In this document: piece after piece, positions 47,128 through 54,301 of the stretch
Position numbering within the stretch: position 1 is the stretch's first letter
Layout: each line of letters opens with the position of its first letter
Origin: Pedobacter alluvionis
GTDB lineage: Bacteria > Bacteroidota > Bacteroidia > Sphingobacteriales > Sphingobacteriaceae
Assembly (NCBI RefSeq): GCF_003664035.1
Contig: NZ_RCCK01000010.1
Coordinates: forward strand, 310,001-374,000
Direction of reading: 5' to 3'
DNA length: 64,000 nt
Notes under the pieces: model-generated
Seen by the model: the letters and a program-made list of their open reading frames with translations, nothing else
The model's database searches: none
What the model was told of the DNA's origin: nothing
Program-made: the position numbers and the translations under genes

Positions 47128-49662
47128 CTAACTTTCAGTCCTTAAAATCTTCAACGGTGGTTGGTTCAGGATACTTCTTGTACTTAACACACCGGTAATT
47201 ACCACAAGCAATACAATTGAGCCAAACAACAATAAGGTTGGTACAAACGGAGGCACGAAGGCGGCATCGAAAGTGAATTTGGCCAATGCCCAGCTTCCGC
47301 TTATGGCTAAAATCAATCCGGCGCCTGCTGCAAAGGCACCTAAAAAGAAATATTCAATCGCGTTTATGGCTAAAATCTGCTTTCTGCTCGCACCCATAGT
47401 TCGCAACAAAATACTTTCTTTTATCCGCTGGTTTTTACTGGTTAATACCGAAGATATTAAAACAATCCAGCCGGTTACCATACTAAAACCAGCCATAAAC
47501 TGGATCACAAATCCGATTTTACTTAAAAGTTCATCCAGGAGTTTCAATACCAGATCTAAATCGATAACGGATACATTTGGGAATTTTTGTACTACTTCGC
47601 CCTGGAAACGAGCTGAAACTTCGCCCGATGGCACTCTGGTCATTAATACATGAAACTGTGGTGCTTCTTCTAATACTCCAGCCGGAAAAACGACTCTGAA
47701 ATTGGTCTGCATCCGGCTCCAGTTTACTTCCCTTAAACTTCCAACAACAGTCGGGATCATCATGCCCTGAACATTAAAAAGGATCTTATCATTCAAACCA
47801 ACGTTAATGGACTGGGCATAACGCTGATCCAGTGAAATATAAACCGTTTCATTGGGCTTTATTTTTCCGGTCCATTTACCAGATGTAATTTTCTCTGCTG
47901 CGGTTAAAGTATCCTGATAAGTAGCCCTGATTTCGTTGCGGTAAGCCCTTCTGTTATTGGTATCGGCACTGGCTTTCTTTCCATTAATTTCTTCAATCCG
48001 CATGGTAATTACGGGTACCTGGTTCATTAATGGTAGCTTGAAAGCTTTGGTTAAACTGTCTAATCCTTCTTTTTGGGTATTCTGGATATCGAACATTACC
48101 ATGTTGGGCTGGTTAGCACCTGATGAAAGCGTAACGCGACTCATCAATATCCCCTGAACAAAAAATAGCGTACATATAAAAGCTGTTGATAAGCCGATGG
48201 AAACCGTAAGCATTAAAGTCTGGTTGTTTGGACGGTAAAGATTTGCAAATCCCTGTCGCCACAAATAGCTCGATGAGTTGGGCAAGAGTTTACGTACCAG
48301 GAACATCAATAATTTAGACAGTACAATGAGCAGTACAAAAGCAATGGCAATACTCAAGGTAAAGGCCAGTGTTTGTACCCAGGTTTTCATCTGCAAATGG
48401 GTAAAGCCGGTAATAAAGGCGGCCATAAGCAGGTACACCAACCAGGTGAGCGGATCTTTTCTGCCCCCTGCTTTTTCAAAAGATATCCTGATGGCGTTTA
48501 ACGGTGAAATTTTCCGGACCGATAGGAGTGAAGGGAGCGCGAAAAGGATCGAAATAATCAGTCCTAATAAAATTCCCTGACCAACGGCTGGCCACGAAAC
48601 CTGCATGGTAATTTCTATCGGCAGAAAATCTTTCAGCACCAATGGAAGCAAAAACTGTATGCCCGTACCTAATATTGCTCCTAAAACAGCAGCAGTTAAG
48701 CCAATAAAAAAGACCTGGATAAGGTAGATTAAAAAAGCATGACGTGATTTTAATCCTAAACACCTCAGCGTAGCAATCGCACCGAGTTTTTCCTGAATAT
48801 ACACATGAATCGCGCTACCTACACCAACACACCCTAGCAGTAAAGCGATAAAACCTGATAAAGCCAGAAAACGGTTTACATCTTTAAACGATCTTCCGGT
48901 CTGTTCTTTTCTCGATTCAACCGTATCGGCGTCAAATCCTTCTTTCTCTAATCTGCTGTCCTGCGTTTTTACCCATTCATCTATTTTCGACGGATCATTA
49001 TACCTGAAATAGAATTTATTATTGATCCTACTTCCGGTTTTAATCAGATTTGTTTTATCGAGCGTTTGTAGTGGAATATAGACCGTAGGGGCGATACTTG
49101 CACCAATGCCGGTTTGGCCTGGAGCTTTGGTTAAAGTACCCAAAATGTTAAAATTGAGATCGCCTATTTTTACCGAATCACCAACTTTTGCATTAAACTG
49201 TAGCATCAGGGTTTGATCTACCAAGGCATTCCTTCCAGTTTGAAAATGTTTTGCTGCGCCTAGCGGAATGGTTTCTATTGTGCCATAATAAGGGTAATTC
49301 CCTTCAAGAGCTTTCATCTGTACCAAACGGCTGCCTCCACCTTTCTGAAAGTAAATCATCGAGGCAAAGGTTTTCTCCTGCGAGCGTTCATCGCCAAGGG
49401 TGTCGAGCATTTTTTGCATCGCTTTGCTTACACCTTTCCGGCTATCCAAAACCAGGTCTGCTCCGGTAAGTTCTTTTGCCTGAGCATTGATATCTTTTTG
49501 CAGGTTATCTTTAAAAGAATAAACGGCAACAAGGGCCGCGATGCCCAAAACAATAGATGAAATAAATAAAAATAAACGTACACGGTTTTTCCTGCTATCG
49601 CGCCAGGCCATTTTAAACAGCCACGAAAACTGAACAGACTGTTTCGGGAGGGTATTAGACAT
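47128..49662 (-). CDS. FtsX/YbbP-like ABC transporter permease
   Basis: 844 residues. A membrane helix near residue 25-45 (RVRLFLFISSIVLGIAALVAVYSF) is followed by a large extracytoplasmic domain, then helix bundles (about 260-400, 410-520 and the last 170) typical of the two-FtsX-domain permeases of the YbbA-YbbP type. Recognisable are FLALSGFIALLLGCVGVGSAIHVYIQEKLGAIATLRCLG and the C-terminal ESILLRTMGASRKQILAINAIEYFFLGAFAAG. With the ATPase gene it overlaps by 8 bp, and a TesA-like esterase is divergent beside them. This is the same three-gene neighbourhood as E. coli ybbP-ybbA-tesA. It probably moves lipid or lipoprotein-like cargo. Confidence 0.93.
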   Translation of the reverse strand: MSNTLPKQSVQFSWLFKMAWRDSRKNRVRLFLFISSIVLGIAALVAVYSFKDNLQKDINAQAKELTGADLVLDSRKGVSKAMQKMLDTLGDERSQEKTFASMIYFQKGGGSRLVQMKALEGNYPYYGTIETIPLGAAKHFQTGRNALVDQTLMLQFNAKVGDSVKIGDLNFNILGTLTKAPGQTGIGASIAPTVYIPLQTLDKTNLIKTGSRINNKFYFRYNDPSKIDEWVKTQDSRLEKEGFDADTVESRKEQTGRSFKDVNRFLALSGFIALLLGCVGVGSAIHVYIQEKLGAIATLRCLGLKSRHAFLIYLIQVFFIGLTAAVLGAILGTGIQFLLPLVLKDFLPIEITMQVSWPAVGQGILLGLIISILFALPSLLSVRKISPLNAIRISFEKAGGRKDPLTWLVYLLMAAFITGFTHLQMKTWVQTLAFTLSIAIAFVLLIVLSKLLMFLVRKLLPNSSSYLWRQGFANLYRPNNQTLMLTVSIGLSTAFICTLFFVQGILMSRVTLSSGANQPNMVMFDIQNTQKEGLDSLTKAFKLPLMNQVPVITMRIEEINGKKASADTNNRRAYRNEIRATYQDTLTAAEKITSGKWTGKIKPNETVYISLDQRYAQSINVGLNDKILFNVQGMMIPTVVGSLREVNWSRMQTNFRVVFPAGVLEEAPQFHVLMTRVPSGEVSARFQGEVVQKFPNVSVIDLDLVLKLLDELLSKIGFVIQFMAGFSMVTGWIVLISSVLTSKNQRIKESILLRTMGASRKQILAINAIEYFFLGAFAAGAGLILAISGSWALAKFTFDAAFVPPFVPTLLLFGSIVLLVVITGVLSTRSILNQPPLKILRTES

Positions 49663-50383
49663 AAGTAGGGTTTTCGTCTGAAATAATTATGCCACCTTTA
49701 ATTTTAATGCTTCTTGCCGTTCTGGCAGCTAGTTCAAGATCATGTGTTACGATGACCAATGTGGTTCCCGCATCTTTGTTTAAATCAAAAAGCAATTTGA
49801 TTACTTTTTCGCTGGTTTCTGCATCAAGGTTTCCGGTAGGTTCATCTGCAAAAAGAATAGCAGGTTGATTCGAAAAGGCCCTTGCCAGCGAAACCCGTTG
49901 TTGCTCACCACCCGATAATTGTACCGGATAATGGTGTGAACGGTCGGCAAGGCCAACCTTGTCCAACAGCTCTAGTGCGTATGTGCGAATGTTTTTTGCT
50001 CCCCTTAATTCTAAAGGGACCATTACATTTTCGAGTGCAGTTAAAGTCGGTAGTAGTTGAAAATTCTGAAAAATGAAACCCACATATTGATTTCTAACCG
50101 CTGCCCTTTCATCTTCGTTCAGTTTCTCCAGGGCAATGCCATTCAGTTCGACTGTTCCGCTACTGGCCCGGTCCAAACCTGCACATAAACCAAGCAGGGT
50201 TGTTTTACCACTTCCCGAGGGACCTGTTATGGCCACAGTTGAGCCTGCAGCTATCGCAAAATTAATGTTATCCAAAACGGTGAGCTCCCGTCCGGCACTT
50301 TGATAAATTTTACTTACATTTCGGATGTTCAATATGCTTTCCAATAGCTGAATTTTTAGGGTTTGCGTATAGATTTTGGCCAA
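49655..50383 (-). CDS. ABC transporter ATP-binding protein, YbbA/LolD type
   Basis: 242 residues. Walker A GPSGSGKTTLLG, Q-loop FIFQNFQLLPTL, signature LSGGEQQRVSLARAF, Walker B ILFADEPTGNLD and H-loop VTHD are all intact. The first 15 residues before LESILNIRNVSKIYQSAG may not be translated; a start nearer that motif is possible but no better ATG is visible. It energises the permease encoded downstream, with which it overlaps by 8 bp. Confidence 0.95.
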   Translation of the reverse strand: MAKIYTQTLKIQLLESILNIRNVSKIYQSAGRELTVLDNINFAIAAGSTVAITGPSGSGKTTLLGLCAGLDRASSGTVELNGIALEKLNEDERAAVRNQYVGFIFQNFQLLPTLTALENVMVPLELRGAKNIRTYALELLDKVGLADRSHHYPVQLSGGEQQRVSLARAFSNQPAILFADEPTGNLDAETSEKVIKLLFDLNKDAGTTLVIVTHDLELAARTARSIKIKGGIIISDENPTYV

Positions 50384-50447
50384 ACATAACCAGGCATTGC
50401 CTGTTAAGGTAATGGTTAAATAATAATTAGATATAGATTAATTAGAT

Positions 50448-51146
50448 ATGTTACGAATAGATATGTTACGAAAACGATTAATGGGATTATTTGTTTTGAG
50501 TCTTGTACTGCTAAGCTGCGGAAATAAGGAAAGTAAAAGCAATAACGATAAAACTTTAGATTCGGCTGACCAAAAAACGGCAGTTGCAGCTACTAAGCAG
50601 AAGAATATCCTCTTTTTCGGTACCAGTTTAACAGCCGGTTATGGACTCGACCCAACGGAAGCTTACCCGGCACTGATTCAAAATAGGATTGATTCTCTGC
50701 AATTGCCTTATAAAGTAATTAATGGTGGATTAAGTGGAGAAACTTCTGCTGGCGGAAAAGGTCGTATTGATTGGCTACTTAAACAACGTGTGGATATTTT
50801 TGTGCTTGAACTCGGAGCGAATGATGGTTTACGTGGCTTACCTGTATCGCAGACGGTTAAAAACCTCCAGGCGATTATTGATCGTGTAAAAGCTAAATAC
50901 CCGGATGCTAAAATGGTGTTGGCCGGTATGCAGGTTCCGCCAAATATGGGCGCAAAATATGCTTCAGATTTTAAAAATATGTTTCCAGATCTGGCGAAGA
51001 AAAACCAGATGGCCCTGATCCCTTTTTTATTGGATAAGGTAGGTGGTGTTCCGGAATTAAATCAGGCCGATGGTATACACCCAACTGCCGATGGAGATAA
51101 GATTTTGGCGGAAAATGTTTGGGTGGTGTTGAAAGGTTTGTTGTAA
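50448..51146 (+). CDS. TesA-like GDSL esterase/lysophospholipase lipoprotein
   Basis: 232 residues from 50448, or 227 from the ATG at 50463; the region around the start is a tandem 15-bp duplication (AGATATGTTACGAAT/AGATATGTTACGAAA), which creates two identical-looking starts. The second gives a cleaner lipoprotein signal ending LLSC (Cys19). SGNH motifs: FFGTSLTAGYG (nucleophile Ser), GGLSGETSAGG (Gly), ELGANDGLRG (Asn) and DGIHPTADG (Asp/His). It hydrolyses acyl esters or thioesters at the envelope. It is divergent from the YbbA/YbbP transporter genes. Confidence 0.92.
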   Translation: MLRIDMLRKRLMGLFVLSLVLLSCGNKESKSNNDKTLDSADQKTAVAATKQKNILFFGTSLTAGYGLDPTEAYPALIQNRIDSLQLPYKVINGGLSGETSAGGKGRIDWLLKQRVDIFVLELGANDGLRGLPVSQTVKNLQAIIDRVKAKYPDAKMVLAGMQVPPNMGAKYASDFKNMFPDLAKKNQMALIPFLLDKVGGVPELNQADGIHPTADGDKILAENVWVVLKGLL

Positions 51147-51298
51147 GCTTTCTCAGTTTTTAACCACAAAGATCACGGAGAAAAAGCACAGAGGGCGCTG
51201 AGCGGACTAAATTGATCAGGAACGAGTTGCATGCGGTGATGGTAAAAACCATCACCATTAGCATGACATTTTTAAAATTGAGGCGTATAAACTTCCTG

Positions 51299-51628
51299 TT
51301 AATATTTACCAACGAATGAAGACTTGTCCTCAAACCATTTACCAATAAGAGGAACAGGTTTTAGCGCACCATTAGCGGCATTGATAATCCCCATAATCCA
51401 AAGAATTACAAATGCATAACCCACAAAACCTAAAAAGGATAAAGCAGGTACTATACTGGCAATGATGGTAAAGGCTATATTGAAAATAATGCTGACAATA
51501 GCAATGCCTAGTGACTGTCTCAAGTGGTATTTAAGCAAAGTGTCGGCTTTATCTTTTCCAATAAAATAAGCTACTAACCAACCGATAATGGTAATGTAAG
51601 AAACGATTGAAAGGGTTTTGTTGTCCAT
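51299..51628 (-). CDS. DUF4870 membrane protein
   Basis: 109 residues with about three membrane helices (roughly 5-20, 38-60, 62-88): SIVSYITIIGWLVAYFIG, YHLRQSLGIAIVSIIFNIAFTII and FVGYAFVILWIMGIINAANG, ending PVPLIGKWFEDKSSF. The family is a small membrane protein of unknown function. A paralogue is at 53759-54091. Both have a phased CTACA array about 70-77 bp upstream, which suggests shared control. Confidence 0.9.
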   Translation of the reverse strand: MDNKTLSIVSYITIIGWLVAYFIGKDKADTLLKYHLRQSLGIAIVSIIFNIAFTIIASIVPALSFLGFVGYAFVILWIMGIINAANGALKPVPLIGKWFEDKSSFVGKY

Positions 51629-51940
51629 GATTTCTGTTTTTTTTAGGTTGAAAATTATTTAGGTCAAATTTGGTGTTAATTACCACTACCTAAAAGAATC
51701 TGCCACCTACAGAGCGTCTACAGTATTTTTAAAAAACGTCTACAATACATCTACATCTGTTTTAAGTTGCTGTTTATCATGTATTTGTGTGTTTAGGTCG
51801 TTTCCGCTATTTGTCTACAATTTTATCCAGGTGCCAATCTTTATGTCATTTTTACAAGATGGAACATCAGGTTTTTTAAAAAAAAATATTATTCTTAATC
51901 GGCGTTGACATAAGTTTCTTTATCTCCTGTCTCAAACATT
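51629..51940. other. Regulatory intergenic region upstream of the first DUF4870 gene
   Basis: 312 bp between the DUF4870 start and a short + strand ORF. It holds the heptamer array 51705-51759, further GTCTACA at 51813-51819 and a CACTACC at 51684-51690 that falls 21 bp before the array. Confidence 0.6.
51705..51759 (-). promoter_or_regulatory. Phased CTACA heptamer array, copy 1
   Basis: On the + strand: ACCTACA (51705), GTCTACA (51716), a 22-bp step over a T/A-rich unit, GTCTACA (51738) and ATCTACA (51749). The steps 11-22-11 keep all sites on one helical face. It begins 77 bp upstream of the DUF4870 start codon at 51628. In the reading direction of the gene each site is TGTAGAC-like. Confidence 0.75.
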
Positions 51941-52048
51941 ATGAAACAACACAGCAATGATCATTTAAGTGAGAAAGACAAACTTGCCCTGCTTATGCAA
52001 TTGGTAGAAAGATATAGGTTTAATGCAACTGTGCAGCCGCAATTGTAA
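51941..52048 (+). CDS. Possible 35-residue protein
   Basis: A short frame with ATG and TAA (MKQHSNDHLSEKDKLALLMQLVERYRF...). It is helical and charged, with no detected partner, and lies between the array copy 1 region and minus-strand genes. Could be a fragment or noise. Confidence 0.3.
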   Translation: MKQHSNDHLSEKDKLALLMQLVERYRFNATVQPQL

Positions 52049-52370
52049 AGGCGCAATAACGCGAAAGCTTAGTAATAACCCCAAAAAGCTACCGAAGCGA
52101 AAAAAGCGTATGCTGGTTAATTGCCCAAAACATATACTTTATTTTTTGTTAATAATGAATCAAAAGGCACAACAAAACTCACCTTGACCGATTTAAACTT
52201 TGTGCTTACCTCCATAAAATGGACATCAAAAAAAATGCCCGGCGCATGCATATCGAAGCTTAATGCGTGCGTATAAGCCGCTACCGGATATAGCAAAAGT
52301 TGAGGGTTTGGTAAAGATGAAGACCTGAAGCTGTTATTGCAGGATATGGGGTAACATGCGCCTTGGAGCA
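52049..52370. other. Intergenic region after the short ORF
   Basis: 322 bp on the downstream side of the lipoprotein gene. An 84-codon minus-strand ORF (52117-52371) is present but has no family signature and low coding character. Nothing else seen. Confidence 0.4.
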
Positions 52371-52895
52371 TTAATCCAAATTGTTGACTGAATTAAACTG
52401 TTTTTGTATTTCGGCGAATTGCTTTTCTTTTTTATTGATCACTGTACGCATTTCCAATTTGTGCTTTAATAATTGCCCCTGCTTTGCTATCACACTATCC
52501 CGCAACTGCTCTGTATTGGCTTTCTGGCTTTGTTGCTGTACTACAATTTCATGGCGATCAAAAACTTCCAGCTGTTTAACAGCTTCATAATAACTGATTG
52601 CTGCGCTTTTTAAAGCATTGCCATATTTGATATCATTTGTTTCTGCAGCATTTATCTTATTGATAATCTGATTAAAGGCTCTTTCTTCTTCGTTAACCAC
52701 CTGAAGGGCACATTTAAAATCGCCATCAATTACACATTTTAGTTTCTTTTCGTTAAGGCCGTTTTTACCCACCATCATGTTAAATACAGCCCTATCAGCA
52801 TGTTTAAGTACTGTATTTAGATGTGCTGCTTTTTTTGACTGACAAGAGATTAAACTTAAAATCAGCAGCGCTAAAAGGATATTTTTTTTTATCAT
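52371..52895 (-). CDS. Hypothetical lipoprotein with coiled-coil C-terminus
   Basis: 174 residues. The lipoprotein signal ends LISC (Cys18). The mature part is largely helical, with a charged coiled-coil-like stretch (about 100-165; QQQSQKANTEQLRDSVIAKQGQLLKHKLEMR). No named domain. It lies downstream of the SUFU-domain gene on the same strand (65-bp gap) and inside the segment flanked by the two DUF4870 genes. Confidence 0.75.
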   Translation of the reverse strand: MIKKNILLALLILSLISCQSKKAAHLNTVLKHADRAVFNMMVGKNGLNEKKLKCVIDGDFKCALQVVNEEERAFNQIINKINAAETNDIKYGNALKSAAISYYEAVKQLEVFDRHEIVVQQQSQKANTEQLRDSVIAKQGQLLKHKLEMRTVINKKEKQFAEIQKQFNSVNNLD

Positions 52896-52960
52896 GACAG
52901 TTTAAATGATTTGGTCTTCAAAATGTTTAGCTATTATTTACCTATCCTAAATTTTGAATG

Positions 52961-53620
52961 TTATTTCTGGTTCAGGTCGGTAATTAACAGGGGATTATCC
53001 TTTTTCAGTTTTTTGATCAGTTCTTCAACAGCCCCGATAGTGGGATTTTTTTTCAGTTCTTCTACCTCAGCATCGGTAATGCCCACCAATTGGAGAAAAC
53101 TGAGTTCGCCATGAGGGGTGTCAATTTTTCCCAGTTCAGGATCCAATGCAAAAACAAAACCTGTTATTTGGGTATCAGTATTTAACCTTATTGGCCCATT
53201 GGCCGGGATGAAGTGGTTCTCCTCAAACCATTTGCCGCTCGAAAAAACATACCTGGCTAAATTATTCATCACCTGTATAGCCCAGACGGGATCATTTTCA
53301 TCATCTTTAAATGGCGCTAACCTAAACGTAAATTCAAAACCCCACTTGCTAAACTCACCGCCAGCCTTTTCTTCATTATAATACAATTCGCTCATGCCGT
53401 AGCTGATGATGTGATGATGAAAGCTTTGGTGGTTGCTATCATAAATACTGGCACCATCTATCGGGTCGGTTCCGCCAGCCACATAATGGATGCCACACAA
53501 AGGCGGGTAATGGCGTGCTTCTGAAGTGCCATAAATTTTTTCCAGTTGATCATCTATTGCCTGCCATCCAGGTGTATCATCGGTTGTAAACTGTTGTCTG
53601 TATTCTTCAGTGGTCATCAT
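52961..53620 (-). CDS. Suppressor-of-fused (SUFU) domain protein
   Basis: 219 residues; SUFU family marks are GWQAIDDQLEKIYG, HYPPLCGIHYVAGGTDPIDGASIYDS, HHHIISYGMSELYYNEEKAGGEFSKWGFEFTFRL and the late FLQLVGITDAEVEELKK. Bacterial SUFU-like proteins are often found in polymorphic-toxin immunity settings or as stand-alone proteins; no toxin is visible here. It lies between the lipoprotein and the second DUF4870 gene. Confidence 0.9.
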   Translation of the reverse strand: MMTTEEYRQQFTTDDTPGWQAIDDQLEKIYGTSEARHYPPLCGIHYVAGGTDPIDGASIYDSNHQSFHHHIISYGMSELYYNEEKAGGEFSKWGFEFTFRLAPFKDDENDPVWAIQVMNNLARYVFSSGKWFEENHFIPANGPIRLNTDTQITGFVFALDPELGKIDTPHGELSFLQLVGITDAEVEELKKNPTIGAVEELIKKLKKDNPLLITDLNQK

Positions 53621-53758
53621 AAGGTTGATTAAATTTAAAATGCTTTCAAAGATTTTGCCGTTTTACTTTAATATGGGTCTACCATAGTTAATTCCGCACA
53701 GCGATAGCAAAAAAACTAGTGCCTGACTGTTCACTTTTGTTTTAAAAGATGTTTAAGT

Positions 53759-54091
53759 TCAGGAAATGAAGTTGAATTTCCCTTCAAATACTTTTCCAAT
53801 TAAAGGAACTGGCTTCTCTAAACTATTATTGGCGGTTACGATACCCAATAACATCAAAATAAAAGGAAGCAATAAAATAAGGTAAAAGATAAAACCCAGA
53901 GAAGGAATTATGGCCAGAATTACACTGCTTAGGACACTCAATAGGATGGAGGTAATAATAATCCCAAGCGACTGACCCAAATGATAATTAGCCAAAGAAC
54001 TTTTTTCAGACGACTTTTTAAATTCCAGGTAAGAAATGATCCATCCGATGACTGTAATGTAGGCAACTATTGCAATTGTTTTCTGTTTCAT
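53759..54091 (-). CDS. DUF4870 membrane protein, paralogue
   Basis: 110 residues from the ATG at 54091; the 20-residue upstream extension is unlikely because the array and promoter lie there. It is colinear with 51299-51628: AIVAYITVIGWIISYLEFKK, YHLGQSLGIIITSILLSVLSSVIL, a third hydrophobic helix and PVPLIGKVFEGKFNF. The SUFU and lipoprotein genes lie downstream. The TPR-LuxR regulator gene is divergent beside it. Confidence 0.88.
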   Translation of the reverse strand: MKQKTIAIVAYITVIGWIISYLEFKKSSEKSSLANYHLGQSLGIIITSILLSVLSSVILAIIPSLGFIFYLILLLPFILMLLGIVTANNSLEKPVPLIGKVFEGKFNFIS

Positions 54092-54160
54092 AGGTTTAAA
54101 TTTTAATGAATTGAACAATACAAAAATACCAGTGCCTATGTGCTCCATCAAGAAAAGGAA

Positions 54161-54215
54161 ACCTACACTGCGACTACCAATTTTTGAAATAGTGTCTACA
54201 AGGAGACTACAAAAA
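54161..54215 (-). promoter_or_regulatory. Phased CTACA heptamer array, copy 2
   Basis: On the + strand: ACCTACA (54161), GACTACC (54172), 22-bp step, GTCTACA (54194), GACTACA (54205): the same 11-22-11 layout as copy 1 with a T/A-rich skipped unit. It starts 70 bp upstream of the DUF4870 ATG at 54091 and ends 91 bp before the start of the divergent regulator gene. Confidence 0.75.
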
Positions 54216-54278
54216 ACCTTTAAAACAGTTTAATTTCAATTATTTATTGTAATTCTGTTCCTGTAAAATGTTTCTTTT

Positions 54279-54286
54279 TATTTTTG
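54279..54286 (+). promoter_or_regulatory. -7 box of the TPR-LuxR regulator gene
   Basis: TATTTTTG, exact TAnnTTTG, expected to start transcription near 54293 and thus favouring the ATG at 54302 over the ATG at 54290. Confidence 0.45.
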
Positions 54287-54301
54287 ATTATGCAGCTACC
54301 A

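Noticed and set aside
47273..47653. 126-codon ORF on the + strand
   Set aside because: Antisense shadow of the ABC permease gene, with no independent start context or domain.
52117..52371. 84-codon ORF on the minus strand after the lipoprotein gene
   Set aside because: No domain, no conserved-looking segments, odd composition; left as intergenic sequence.
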